Translations under genes and position numbers: made by a program | Source: Chloroflexota bacterium | GTDB taxonomy: Bacteria > Chloroflexota > Anaerolineae > Anaerolineales > Anaerolineaceae | DNA length: 64,000 nucleotides | Direction of reading: 5' to 3' | Assembly (NCBI GenBank): GCA_009773005.1 | Contig: WOUT01000013.1 | Span: forward strand, 1-64,000 | Part shown: one piece after another, positions 1-9,800 of the stretch | Layout: each line of letters begins with the position of its first letter | Position numbering within the stretch: the first letter of the stretch is position 1 | The notes under the pieces: generated by a model | The model's database searches: none | What the model saw: only the letters and a program-made list of their open reading frames with translations | Told to the model about the DNA's origin: nothing

Positions 1-371
1 TCGTTACGATGACTGTGGGTCACCGACCGGATGAGATCTCTCCTGTTTCATCGCCTGCTTTCACAACATCCCGCACTCCCTACACCGGAGAGTTCTTCTC
101 GGCTGCATTTTCAAGTTCTTTACCGATTCCATGGCCTTGACCTCGATGTAATAGGTTCGGCTCTCTCTTCTTCCCTTTACAGGGCGTGCATATCGGTGCT
201 GCAAGTTTCACTTAATGTTACGGGCTGCTGTTTTGCTTTCCTTTCTCAGGAAGTTACAACGCTTCAACATGGCCAGTCACCCAACCACATTGGTTGCCTG
301 CTACCTGGCGGCTTGACCCTTACCAGGACTGGACTTGCACCAGTGAGTAGACGATAACTTTCAGGACACAC
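1..371 (-). mobile_element. 5' portion of a bacterial group II intron (domain I region); the rest, including any RT/maturase, lies beyond the left window edge
   Basis: Reverse complement from 371 reads GTGTGTCCTGAAAGTTATCGTCTACTCACTGGTGCAAGTCCAGTCCTGG..., a GUGYG-type intron 5' end followed by non-coding sequence resembling bacterial group II intron domain I. It is directly fused to the transposase orfA. Confidence 0.65.
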
Positions 372-655
372 TACATCGTCAGCACTTTTTTTAGGATATC
401 TTTGTCCTGCCTTAGTAGTAAATTTTCCCGTTCCAACTGCCGAATACGGGCTTCTGTATCAGTCAGTCTCCCGTTTCCCGGAAAAGCCTCTTCCTTTTTG
501 GGCTGGCGATTCAGTTCAAGTCTCCATTTTCCCAGCAGTCCGTTGGTAATTCCCAATTCCCGCTCAATCTCTGATGCGGATCGTTCGCCATTCTCGTACA
601 TCCGAATGGCTTCTATCTTGAATTCCTTGCCGTACTTCTTGCGTTCTCTGGTCAT
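371..655 (-). pseudogene. IS3-family transposase OrfA (HTH_Tnp_1), interrupted at its 3' end; no OrfB in window
   Basis: MTRERKKYGKEFKIEAIRMYENGERSASEIERELGITNGLLGKWRLELNRQ...RENLLLRQDKDILKKVLTM is a typical IS3 OrfA. The stop codon TAG uses the first G of the putative intron. Confidence 0.8.
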
Positions 656-796
656 GGACTTCCTCCGTTTTGATTATATGACCTCCTTAACTTGCAGTCC
701 ATTTTTTCTGGGGAAGTTCATTTTAACCTATTAAGAAATATGATAAACTATTCAAGTTGAATGGTCCGAAACTTTCGTGATTCATTCAAGGAGCAT

Positions 797-1351
797 ATGA
801 TGGATAAAAGACAAACTTATGCAGTTGACATTGCGGGAGTGCATCGCGAATTAATCCTGTTTGAGATCAAACCCGGGTTACGAATCGCCATTTTGAACAT
901 TCTTGGAGATACAGAACTTGTACAAGCTTGTGCCAAGGCTCTAACTATGAAACTTAGCCAGACCAAGTGTGACGTTCTGGTTACCGCTGAAACCAAAAGT
1001 ATCCCTTTGGCTTATGCGTTGTCAGTTGAGATGAAAAAGCCATATGTCATTCTGCGAAAAAGCTACAAACCTTATATGGGAAACTCCTTGCATACTGAGA
1101 CCCTCTCCATCACTACAGGGGAACCGCAGTCGCTTTATCTGGACGAAAAAGATTTGGAATTTATCAAAGGAAAGAATGTAGTAATCGTTGATGACGTCAT
1201 CAGCACGGGATCCACATTGCAGGGGATGCGTCTGCTGACTCAAAAAGCTGGGGCAAATGTCACGGCTGAAGCCGCCATTTTCACTGAAGGGGAACGCGCC
1301 AAGTGGTCGGATGTCATCTCGTTAGGGCATTTACCCGTTTTTACTGACTAA
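797..1351 (+). CDS. phosphoribosyltransferase family protein (adenine/xanthine PRTase-like)
   Basis: PRPP-binding motif VVIVDDVISTGST. AAGGAG RBS just before ATG 797/800, so the track start at 761 is probably too long. Confidence 0.8.
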   Translation: MMDKRQTYAVDIAGVHRELILFEIKPGLRIAILNILGDTELVQACAKALTMKLSQTKCDVLVTAETKSIPLAYALSVEMKKPYVILRKSYKPYMGNSLHTETLSITTGEPQSLYLDEKDLEFIKGKNVVIVDDVISTGSTLQGMRLLTQKAGANVTAEAAIFTEGERAKWSDVISLGHLPVFTD

Positions 1352-1357
1352 ATAACT

Positions 1358-1384
1358 AAGAGCCGCTCAAATACGCGGCTCTTA
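1358..1384 (+). terminator. hairpin AAGAGCCGC-N8-GCGGCTCTT, probable terminator between convergent genes
   Basis: Perfect 9-bp inverted repeat directly after the PRTase stop. Confidence 0.6.
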
Positions 1385-1410
1385 TATTACAATTACTTTA
1401 ACTCCCTGAA

Positions 1411-2211
1411 CTACAAATTGTCCAACATCCCTGACTTCATGCTAGCTCGTTCGGTGAACCGGAAGGTCGCATAGCCGATGAGAATGTAAATCGCCCCGAT
1501 TAGTATTTCACCAAGCACAAGAGGAGCAATCTCAGACCAACCCGCACCAGCCAATGCCAGGCGCGCGGCTTGAATTCCGCGGGTCATTGGCAGAGAAGAG
1601 GAGAAGGCTCTTAGAACCGGGGGTAAAAGATCAACCGGAAAGTTCACCCCGATCACGACATAAAAAGCGATCTGCAATGTTGAGGTGATCATCCAGCCGT
1701 CGCGGCTCACCAGCGTGACCGTTCCCATGATGAAGCCCATACCCGTGGCGGTGACGGAGATTAGCAGAATGCAAAACCCGACCAGGAGAAAATTAGTCTG
1801 GCTCATATCCAGATGGAAGATCAAGATAGCCAACGGCAGGGCGACCAGGACGGTGATGAATCCGTCCAGAATATGAAAAAAAGCGCGGCCCATAAAGAGG
1901 GGCGCTCTGGGTGCCGGGCTGCCAAGTAGATAGGATAACGCCCCAAATTGTTTTTCGCCACCGATCGTCATGGACATGCCGCTTACTCCGTTAAGTGAAG
2001 GCAGTAAAAGAATATTTCCAATGACGATGTAAATAGGGTCGTTCAGGCCAACATACTTGCCCATAAAAATGAACATCAGCATCGAAAAAAATGGAAAGCC
2101 CATTTTGCTAGCGAAGTAATTAAAGGGGGTACTCCAGGCAAAAAGCGCCCGATATGAGAACCAGGCTTGAAAAAAGTATAACCTCACGATGCGAATGACC
2201 GACTTGATCAT
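1411..2211 (-). CDS. ABC-2 type transporter permease
   Basis: Hydrophobic 266-aa protein overlapping a second permease and an ABC ATPase. Confidence 0.8.
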   Translation of the reverse strand: MIKSVIRIVRLYFFQAWFSYRALFAWSTPFNYFASKMGFPFFSMLMFIFMGKYVGLNDPIYIVIGNILLLPSLNGVSGMSMTIGGEKQFGALSYLLGSPAPRAPLFMGRAFFHILDGFITVLVALPLAILIFHLDMSQTNFLLVGFCILLISVTATGMGFIMGTVTLVSRDGWMITSTLQIAFYVVIGVNFPVDLLPPVLRAFSSSLPMTRGIQAARLALAGAGWSEIAPLVLGEILIGAIYILIGYATFRFTERASMKSGMLDNL

Positions 2212-2999
2212 ATTGAACTCAGTTCGCCTGTCAACCGTATCATATTGTGAACTTTCCTATCCAGCCAAAGGGAGATCGACCAGAATACTAGTGAAATTGC
2301 GAGTGCCAGACCCCATTTTTGCCAAATTATTCCATTGATCTCGCTGCCTTGCAGTGATGCTTGCATGGCTTGCAGCGCCCAGCGGATCGGAAAGATCGCG
2401 GAGATGCCCTGCATCCAATTAGGCAGGATCTGAATCGGATACATGAACCCGCATAATACCGCTACAGGCAGTTCAAGAAAATCCACTAAAGAACCAGAGA
2501 GTCTTGACCATACCAAAAAATTTGCCAGAAAAACCCCCAAGCTCCACAAGCCGAATAACAATAGAATCAGGGAAATCAAAACTCCTGGCACATTGACTTG
2601 CTGCAAAGGATATTTGAAAATAAACACGGCTGCAAGAAAGGCTGCCAACAGACTCACAAGGCCTGCCATCACATTCGAAAAAGTGCGGATGGCTTCCACT
2701 TTTCGCAAGGAGGTCGGACTGCCGACGATTAATTCAAGGGTACCCTCGCGCCGGTCACTACGGATATCATAAGTGGAACTGAAAACCAACCCGCTCCACA
2801 TGCCCATGATGCCGCCGCCAATGACGGTGTAAACCAGATCCGGCGCCTGATTTCCTGCCGCGCGGGAAAGGATCATCCCGACGGCGCTGAATACTGCCGG
2901 CTGCAAAAAGAAGAGCGCGACGGTATACCAATTGAATGTCCGCATGCGCAGTTGGACGTTTACCTGTCTACTAACCAATCGCAACTGATCCAAAATCAT
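2208..2999 (-). CDS. ABC-2 type transporter permease
   Basis: Hydrophobic 263-aa protein, 4-nt overlaps with neighbours in a 3-gene ABC operon. Confidence 0.8.
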   Translation of the reverse strand: MILDQLRLVSRQVNVQLRMRTFNWYTVALFFLQPAVFSAVGMILSRAAGNQAPDLVYTVIGGGIMGMWSGLVFSSTYDIRSDRREGTLELIVGSPTSLRKVEAIRTFSNVMAGLVSLLAAFLAAVFIFKYPLQQVNVPGVLISLILLLFGLWSLGVFLANFLVWSRLSGSLVDFLELPVAVLCGFMYPIQILPNWMQGISAIFPIRWALQAMQASLQGSEINGIIWQKWGLALAISLVFWSISLWLDRKVHNMIRLTGELSSI

Positions 3000-3979
3000 T
3001 TCTTTTCTCCCTGGATGATAGCGACATAAACGTCTTCCATGGTTTGATTGCGAACTTCCAGACCTTGAATGGATTTTGCCTGTAAAAAAGGACCTAGCAA
3101 GCGTAAAATGTTTTCTGGTTCGGATGTGTGAATGGAAATGCGATTAATTAACTTTTCTGCGGAATATTCCACTTTCGAGAGATGGTCGAGCTTGACAAGT
3201 TGTATCTTCAATGACTCCAGATTTTGTTGATCGACATCCACTTCGATGACAGTCTCCCGGCCGATTCGTACTTTTAAAGAAGAAGGCGTATCCATTGCCA
3301 CGATATTGCCTTTGTTGACGATAGCAATGCGGTCGCAGAGCTCTTCTGCTTCAGCCATATAGTGGGTGGTCAGCAGGATGGTTTTACCGCGGGCGATCAG
3401 GGTTTTGATCGCGGCACGCAGTTCGCGTGCGCCAACCGGGTCAATCCCGACTGTCGGTTCATCCAGGAAGATCAATTCAGGATTGTGCAAGAGCGCTCGG
3501 GCAAGATGAAGGCGCTGCTGCATGCCGCTCGAAAAGGTCTCTACTCGGTCTTCCTCCCGTCCAGTTAACCCAACCATTTCCAGCAATTCCACAATTCGCT
3601 TGCGGGTGATCTCTGGCGCGAGTCCGTAAAGCTCCGCAAAATACCTGAGATTGTCTCTGGCGCTTAGACGACCGTAGAGACCTCGGGCTCCTCCGAAAGT
3701 AAAACCGATGCGTTTTCTAATTTCAAGGGTGTTTTTCAGAATGTCGAGCCCCAGTATTGAGATTGACCCCGAGGTTGGGAGGAGCAATGTGGATAGCATT
3801 TTTACCGTTGTGGTTTTTCCCGCTCCGTTGGGACCCAGGATGCCAAAAAGTTCACCTTGATTCACATTAAACGATATGTCCTCGACAGCCAGCGTGCTTT
3901 TGGTTTTCCTGCGCCAAAAACCCCGTTTGGTGACAAAGGTCTTGCTCAAAGATCTGGTTTCAATCGCAAAAGATCCCAT
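2996..3979 (-). CDS. ABC transporter ATP-binding protein (drug/daunorubicin-resistance type)
   Basis: Walker A GPNGAGKTT, signature FSSGMQQRLHLARAL, Walker B LIFLDEPTVGID. Confidence 0.93.
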   Translation of the reverse strand: MGSFAIETRSLSKTFVTKRGFWRRKTKSTLAVEDISFNVNQGELFGILGPNGAGKTTTVKMLSTLLLPTSGSISILGLDILKNTLEIRKRIGFTFGGARGLYGRLSARDNLRYFAELYGLAPEITRKRIVELLEMVGLTGREEDRVETFSSGMQQRLHLARALLHNPELIFLDEPTVGIDPVGARELRAAIKTLIARGKTILLTTHYMAEAEELCDRIAIVNKGNIVAMDTPSSLKVRIGRETVIEVDVDQQNLESLKIQLVKLDHLSKVEYSAEKLINRISIHTSEPENILRLLGPFLQAKSIQGLEVRNQTMEDVYVAIIQGEKK

Positions 3980-4031
3980 TTTTCTCCCTGATAAGACTTA
4001 AAATAAGAAATTCCCCAAATCTTCTATGAAT

Positions 4032-5168
4032 TTAATAAACGTGCGCGCCGCGGCTGGCATGGGTGATGAACACAGATGCTTTTCGCGATGTTTTTTGCTG
4101 ATATTTTTCATAAAGCATACCAACAAATTCGTCCGCTCTGGATTGCTCAACGAGGTTCACAGTGCATCCGCCAAAACCAGCGCCTGTCAGCCGGGCTCCG
4201 ATGCAACCCTTCAAACTCTCGGCAATGTCAACCAAAATATCCAACTCAGGACAGGATACCTCGTAAAGGTCCCGCAAAGAGACATGAGTCTCGTACATTA
4301 ATCGCCCAAATTGCTCAGACTCGCCCATTTCGAGGAAGCGAATCGCCTGGTTCACCCTTTCGATTTCTTCCACAACGTGCCTGGCATGTTTAAAAACACA
4401 CCCTGGCATTTTTTGGCGTATGGCAAGAAATTCTGGAATTGAGATGTCGCGTAATGATCGCACAGATGGGTAAGATTTCTTCAAAATGGCCACAGCGGAT
4501 TCACAATCCTGGCGGCGGTCGTTATAATCCGAATTTACGAGAGAGCGTCTGATCGATGAATCTGCAATGACAATGGCTGTGTTTTTTGGCAGGGGTAAAG
4601 GTTGATATTGCAAACTTCGAGTGTCTAATAGTACAGCATGACCATCAACACCGTTCGCGCAGGCGAATTGATCCATCAACCCGCAGTTTACACCGACATA
4701 TTCGGTCTCTGCTTTCTGGCAAAGCTGGGCAAGAGTCAATCGATCCATCGTCCAGCCCGCGATTGTTTGCCATAATACTGCGAAACCCACTTCAACCGCA
4801 GCAGAACTGCTTAACCCTGCACCGATAGGGATATTCGAAGAATACTCGCAATCAACTCCGAATACCTGATATCCACTCCGCATCAAACTCCAGGCTACTC
4901 CGGCAGGATAGAGAGCCCACGTTGGAAGTGGGGTTCCGGTAGTGTCTGTTTTGTTTTCAATGGATTTTTGATCGATTTGGACGTACTGATTCAGATCTAG
5001 AGCTTTGATTTGAATCACGCGATCGATTCTTGGCTGAGCATCTACTGTGACATACCGGTCAATGGCAACTGGCAATACCAATCCGTCATTATAATCAACG
5101 TGTTCACCAAGCAGATTCACCCTGCCTGGCGAGAGTATGCGTATTGATCGGTTTTTCTCCATCGCCAC
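4032..5168 (-). CDS. galK: galactokinase
   Basis: GHMP kinase; SPGRVNLLGEHVDYNDGLVLPVAID N-terminal signature and IGAGLSSSAAVEVG ATP-binding motif. Confidence 0.93.
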   Translation of the reverse strand: MAMEKNRSIRILSPGRVNLLGEHVDYNDGLVLPVAIDRYVTVDAQPRIDRVIQIKALDLNQYVQIDQKSIENKTDTTGTPLPTWALYPAGVAWSLMRSGYQVFGVDCEYSSNIPIGAGLSSSAAVEVGFAVLWQTIAGWTMDRLTLAQLCQKAETEYVGVNCGLMDQFACANGVDGHAVLLDTRSLQYQPLPLPKNTAIVIADSSIRRSLVNSDYNDRRQDCESAVAILKKSYPSVRSLRDISIPEFLAIRQKMPGCVFKHARHVVEEIERVNQAIRFLEMGESEQFGRLMYETHVSLRDLYEVSCPELDILVDIAESLKGCIGARLTGAGFGGCTVNLVEQSRADEFVGMLYEKYQQKTSRKASVFITHASRGAHVY

Positions 5169-5183
5169 CCGTAAAATTCAGGA

Positions 5184-5423
5184 TTACTTAACCAAATTAA
5201 ATTTTTGATCGTGATTCAGCCGTTTAATGGCTCTCTCTCTTTTCATGGCAGACGAACGGTCAGGTAATTCTTCAACATAGACTAGGTGAACTGGTCTATG
5301 CAAGCGAGTATATACCGCGCCGGCGCCTTGATTATGTTGTTTTTCTCTTCGCACCGGGTCAATCGTCCAACCTGTATAATAACTGCCATCCTGGCATTCC
5401 ACCATGTAGCAAAAGAAAGCCAT
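5184..5423 (-). CDS. GIY-YIG nuclease family protein
   Basis: FFCYMVECQDGSYYTGWTIDPVRREKQHNQGAGAVYTR. Confidence 0.9.
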   Translation of the reverse strand: MAFFCYMVECQDGSYYTGWTIDPVRREKQHNQGAGAVYTRLHRPVHLVYVEELPDRSSAMKRERAIKRLNHDQKFNLVK

Positions 5424-5424
5424 C

Positions 5425-6408
5425 TTATTTCTTGTTCTTTGCCTTCGTACCTACGCCAAAGAGCCTTCCGAAGATGCCTTTTGTGTAAGGTGGTTTTTCT
5501 CCAGGGGAACGTTCCCACTCAGAGGATTTTCGTTGTTCCGCCCATTCGGTTCTGCCGTCCGCGACACTTTTAAGGAGCCTTTCAAGTCTTTCCTGGTCTT
5601 TGGCTTCGATATAAGCCCGGAGTTCACCCAGAGAGGCGATCATGGTATCCAGCGCCTGAAGTGTATTGTCACGGTTCAAGATCGCTGATAAACCCAGATG
5701 GTCTTTCTCATCCAGCAATTCCACTGCTTCTGTCGACTTCTGGAATGATTTTGAAGTGAAGCGGCGAATGTCCTTCCAACCGGATTGCTTGAGGGTCGAT
5801 ATGAGAAGAGCGGACGAGACTAATTTAGGCAGCAATTCGACTTTTGCGCTGATGCCATCCGCTTCGAGCGGGTCTACAAAATAAGCTTTCGAGCCAACCA
5901 ACAGCGCCAGGTCCGCCGCTAGTTTTACCGCATCTGGGTGAGTGGAACTCTCTGTGGCAATTACCATTTCACCGTTAATAAAAAGATCAGCGTGCGGAGT
6001 AAGGTATTCTTCAGGTTTTTCGTCAAGATATATCGCATTGATTACAGGCATCATGGAGATGAAGTGCCTCTCGGCAGGCAGCAGTTTCACTGCCCAATCT
6101 ACGATCCCTGCTCGAACTGGAGAGGTATCAATCACGACCACGCCTGACTTGAGGTCTTCTGAAATGTACTTAAGCGTATCTTCGATCTGATCAACCGGCA
6201 ATGCCAGAATGACCACATCCGCTTTATGGATGGATTCCGGGAGGTTGTAAAAAAGTTTATCAAACACCCCTTCTTTTTCCAGTTTCCTCGTGCGGGCCGG
6301 TACAGGGTCGTACCCGCATCGGAATACGTTGTCTTTGTGCTCGGCCAGCGCAAGCCCAAAAGATGCGCCAATTTGCCCTAATCCGATAACGGTGATCTGA
6401 ACTGCCAT
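5425..6408 (-). CDS. prephenate/arogenate dehydrogenase family protein
   Basis: N-terminal Rossmann GLGQIGASFGLAL and PDH-like layout. Confidence 0.75.
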   Translation of the reverse strand: MAVQITVIGLGQIGASFGLALAEHKDNVFRCGYDPVPARTRKLEKEGVFDKLFYNLPESIHKADVVILALPVDQIEDTLKYISEDLKSGVVVIDTSPVRAGIVDWAVKLLPAERHFISMMPVINAIYLDEKPEEYLTPHADLFINGEMVIATESSTHPDAVKLAADLALLVGSKAYFVDPLEADGISAKVELLPKLVSSALLISTLKQSGWKDIRRFTSKSFQKSTEAVELLDEKDHLGLSAILNRDNTLQALDTMIASLGELRAYIEAKDQERLERLLKSVADGRTEWAEQRKSSEWERSPGEKPPYTKGIFGRLFGVGTKAKNKK

Positions 6409-6410
6409 TA

Positions 6411-7052
6411 TTAGACTCCTAGCAAGACTTGTTTGAACAGGTTGATAGCAGGGTTCATGATTGAACCGATTATATCTACTCCAAAACGGGGTGCAACAAA
6501 GATGATGAGCATCAAAAGGATAGGTCCGTAAGGTCGAAGCTGGGCATAGCGTTCAGCCCATTCCGTCGGGAGAAGGAATTCCAAGATCTTTTCGCCATCC
6601 AAAGGCGAGATCGGAATAAGGTTGAAGATCATCAGGATCAGATTGATCAAGAAAAAGGTAAACAGAAACTCAGCCGGTGAAGGAAGGAAGGTGTTTGAAG
6701 CCTCCCACGGAACGAGGTGTAAACGAAGGGGGATGGCAGCTACAATTGCCATCAGCAAGTTGGATCCGGGCCCTGCCAAAGAAACCCACATCATGGCTGA
6801 ACGGGAATGCCGTTTCAATGCAACGGGATTGACCGGAACCGGTTTTGCCCAACCAAAACCTGCCACGATCAACAATAAGCTGCCGATAACATCTAGGTGT
6901 TTTAAGGGGTTGAGGGTCAAACGACCCATCAAACGCGGTGTATCGTCACCAAAACGATCAGCCACGAAGGCGTGAGAAAATTCGTGAATGGTGAGGGCGA
7001 TCACAAGTGTCAAAATACGCGAAATAAGAAGTGCAGGAGCCAAATCAAACAT
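6411..7052 (-). CDS. site-2 protease family (M50) membrane metalloprotease
   Basis: HEFSH zinc motif in a TM segment; NLIPISPLDGEKI second motif. Confidence 0.88.
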   Translation of the reverse strand: MFDLAPALLISRILTLVIALTIHEFSHAFVADRFGDDTPRLMGRLTLNPLKHLDVIGSLLLIVAGFGWAKPVPVNPVALKRHSRSAMMWVSLAGPGSNLLMAIVAAIPLRLHLVPWEASNTFLPSPAEFLFTFFLINLILMIFNLIPISPLDGEKILEFLLPTEWAERYAQLRPYGPILLMLIIFVAPRFGVDIIGSIMNPAINLFKQVLLGV

Positions 7053-7130
7053 TGATAAACCCTCTTAAGTACCAAAGTAACCTTCATTGGAGATCACTTT
7101 TCCGATTATATCATGGGATATAATGGCCTT

Positions 7131-7361
7131 ATGCTTCTCGACCTGAACCTTGGCGATGTAGTCCGCATGCGCAAAGTGCACCCCTGCGGCGGTTTTGAGT
7201 GGAAAGTCGTGCGACTCGGGGCGGATATTGGATTGGTGTGCCTGACCTGCCAGCACCGTATTATGCTTTCTCGACGCGACCTGGAGCACAAGATGAAGGC
7301 ACTTGTGCCTAACAAACAAATGGAAAAACATCAGGATCAACTCAATAATGAGGGTGCATAA
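7131..7361 (+). CDS. DUF951 family protein
   Basis: [50 protein letters not shown]. Start moved from 7113 because TATAAT at 7119-7124 lies inside the longer ORF. Confidence 0.85.
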   Translation: MLLDLNLGDVVRMRKVHPCGGFEWKVVRLGADIGLVCLTCQHRIMLSRRDLEHKMKALVPNKQMEKHQDQLNNEGA

Positions 7362-7406
7362 TCTTTACTTGTTGCGATAGCATGTGTGCCTTATAATTTC
7401 AGCATT

Positions 7407-7901
7407 ATGCCGATCTTAACTGCCAAAACTTTGGACTTCATCAGCCGCAGCCCGGACCAGACCAGGCGTCTGGGAATGCGCCTCGGAAGCCTGTTGCAGC
7501 CCGGCGATATCGTGGCGCTTTCGGGTGATCTTGGGGCAGGAAAGACCACTCTGGTGCAGGGGATCGCTCAAGGGTGGGGCTCAACGGACGCGGTTTCTAG
7601 CCCAACCTTTGTTCTAGTTAATGTTTATCGCAGGCCAGATAGCGGTTTGCTTCACCACATGGATGCCTACCGGATACAATCAGCGTTGGAAGCTGAGGAT
7701 CTTGATCTGGACGCGATGTACACCAGCGGGGCTTTGATCGTGGAATGGGCTGAACGCATTTCGGCTGCACTGCCCAAAGAGATACTGTGGGTAAACATGA
7801 ACTGGATCGCTGACGAGCAGCGCAACCTGGTTTTTCATCCGATCGGCAAACGAAATGAAGCTCTCGTCGCTGAGTTCAAGCGGCAGGCTTTTGGAGGTTG
7901 A
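7407..7901 (+). CDS. tsaE: tRNA threonylcarbamoyladenosine biosynthesis ATPase TsaE
   Basis: Walker A LSGDLGAGKTTLVQGIAQGWG; VSSPTFVLVNVY; adjacent to tsaB. Start moved from 7386 (TATAAT at 7392-7397). Confidence 0.93.
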   Translation: MPILTAKTLDFISRSPDQTRRLGMRLGSLLQPGDIVALSGDLGAGKTTLVQGIAQGWGSTDAVSSPTFVLVNVYRRPDSGLLHHMDAYRIQSALEAEDLDLDAMYTSGALIVEWAERISAALPKEILWVNMNWIADEQRNLVFHPIGKRNEALVAEFKRQAFGG

Positions 7902-7902
7902 T

Positions 7903-8571
7903 GTGCTTCTGGCTATAGATACATCGACACAGACGATAGGCGTTGCCATATATAACGACCCAGTGGTGGTGGGTGAATCCCAATGGAAATCCGGCAACCA
8001 TCACACGGTTGAGCTGACCTCAGCGGTCGAACAGTTGATGAAACGCTGCGCGGTAAAACCTGACGACCTGACTTTACTGGTTGTGGCGCTTGGTCCGGGA
8101 ACCTTTACCGGGCTGCGCGTCGGGCTGGCTTTTGCAAAAGGACTTGCTCTCTCTTTACGTCTTCCGATCATTGGGATCCCGACCTTTGATTACCTTGCAG
8201 CCTCACAACCTCTCTCTGAGCATCCCATGGTAGTGCTTCTACCTGCTGGTCGCACTCGACTGGCAGTCGGATGGTATGCCGTAACTGAATCCTGTTGGCA
8301 GCCGACAGCGCTGCCAGTGGTGATGACCCCGCATGAACTGTCAGACCATATCCAGGGTCCAACGATCCTGTGCGGTGAATTATCCGCGGAAGAACGTCAA
8401 ACCCTGGGCAGAAAGTGGAAAAACGCTATGCTGGTATCCCCGGCACAATCGGTTCGTCATCCGTCAATGCTGGCTGAAATCGGTTGGCAGCGTTGGCAAG
8501 CAGGGCAGCGCGATGACCCTGTGCTGCTTTCTCCGATCTACTTGCATATCGCTGAAGCCATCCCTGGGTGA
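7903..8571 (+). CDS. tsaB: tRNA threonylcarbamoyladenosine biosynthesis protein TsaB
   Basis: LLAIDTSTQTIGVA...ALGPGTFTGLRVGLAFAKGLA. Start likely GTG 7903 (track 7855). Confidence 0.92.
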   Translation: MLLAIDTSTQTIGVAIYNDPVVVGESQWKSGNHHTVELTSAVEQLMKRCAVKPDDLTLLVVALGPGTFTGLRVGLAFAKGLALSLRLPIIGIPTFDYLAASQPLSEHPMVVLLPAGRTRLAVGWYAVTESCWQPTALPVVMTPHELSDHIQGPTILCGELSAEERQTLGRKWKNAMLVSPAQSVRHPSMLAEIGWQRWQAGQRDDPVLLSPIYLHIAEAIPG

Positions 8572-9077
8572 TTGGGTTGAGTACCTTAATCCCAATTTTA
8601 ATTCGGCGTATGGAAATCACCGATTTGGAAGAAGTGAGCCAACTTGACCAACAGTCCTTTTCTTTGCCCTGGCCGGAGAGTTCATTCATATTCGAGATCG
8701 AGAAAAATGAAGTATCCAGATGTTGGGTGGCAGAAACCAGGGATGAGCGCGGAGATACACATCTGGTCGGGATGATCGTCGTTTGGTTTATCGTAGATGA
8801 GGTGCATATCGCCACCCTGGCTGTTCACCCGGATATGCGTAAACAAAAGGTCGCGCAACGTTTGCTTGCCCACACCTTGATGGATGCGTTCCATTCCGGC
8901 GCTAAAAAATCCTTTCTTGAAGTGCGCAAAGGCAACCTTGCAGCACGTTCGCTCTATCACAAATTCGGCTTCATTTATGTAGGCATCCGGAAGGCTTATT
9001 ATCAGAATAATGGAGAAGATGCCGTCATGATGAACCTGGAGAGATTTGAAATCGACAAGTTGGAATCATTTCTGTAA
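8568..9077 (+). CDS. rimI: ribosomal protein alanine N-acetyltransferase (GNAT), RimI-like
   Basis: GNAT fold motifs TLAVHPDMRKQKVAQRLL; follows tsaB. Confidence 0.85.
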   Translation: MIGLSTLIPILIRRMEITDLEEVSQLDQQSFSLPWPESSFIFEIEKNEVSRCWVAETRDERGDTHLVGMIVVWFIVDEVHIATLAVHPDMRKQKVAQRLLAHTLMDAFHSGAKKSFLEVRKGNLAARSLYHKFGFIYVGIRKAYYQNNGEDAVMMNLERFEIDKLESFL

Positions 9078-9100
9078 GGTAAAATTATACTGATTCATTA

Positions 9101-9778
9101 ATGAGCCATTTCTTCGGAGGACTTGCAGTGACCGCTGACGAAACTATGCGTGAGATCGCGAAACAGGTTACTATTTGCGAGAAATGTGAATTGCATTTTT
9201 CTCGCAAGAATGCTGTTCCGGGGGAGGGTCCTGTCAACGCGCAGATCCTGTTCATCGGCGAAGGTCCGGGTTTCCATGAAAACGAACAGGGTCGACCTTT
9301 TGTCGGGCAAGCCGGGAAATTCCTGGATGAACTGCTAACCCATGCCGGTTTGAAGAGAGAAGTAGTATTCATCACGAACGTGGTGAAATGCCGCCCGCCG
9401 AGCAACCGGGACCCATTGCCTGAAGAGTTGAACGCGTGTGGAAATTATCTTGACAAACAGATCGAGAGCATCGATCCTTGGGTGATCGTCACCTTGGGCA
9501 GATTCTCGATGGCAAAATACCTCCCGATGGCGCGCATCAGCGCGATCCACGGAAAACCCGCCTGGGTGGGCGACCGATTGATCCTTCCGATGTACCACCC
9601 CGCTGCGGCGCTGCACCAACCTAAACTCAAATCAGACATTATTGCGGATTTTGTTGGGCTTCCCAAGGCAATTGAACAAGCGCAAAAAGTTAGAAAAATT
9701 AATCTTGAACCAATCATTGCGGAAACTTACCAAACAAGTTCAGCAACAGAATCACCGGAACAATTAAGGCTTTTTTAA
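9101..9778 (+). CDS. uracil-DNA glycosylase, type 4/5-like (Fe-S)
   Basis: GEGPGFHENEQGRPFVGQAGKFLDELL; Cys residues CEKCELH and MYHPAA motif. An alternative start is GTG 9128 with GGAGG RBS. Confidence 0.9.
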   Translation: MSHFFGGLAVTADETMREIAKQVTICEKCELHFSRKNAVPGEGPVNAQILFIGEGPGFHENEQGRPFVGQAGKFLDELLTHAGLKREVVFITNVVKCRPPSNRDPLPEELNACGNYLDKQIESIDPWVIVTLGRFSMAKYLPMARISAIHGKPAWVGDRLILPMYHPAAALHQPKLKSDIIADFVGLPKAIEQAQKVRKINLEPIIAETYQTSSATESPEQLRLF

Positions 9779-9800
9779 AAAACCAATCATCAGGTGAATT

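Noticed and set aside
31-357. 108-aa plus-strand ORF at the left edge
   Set aside because: Antisense to the putative group II intron 5' region; composition not protein-like.
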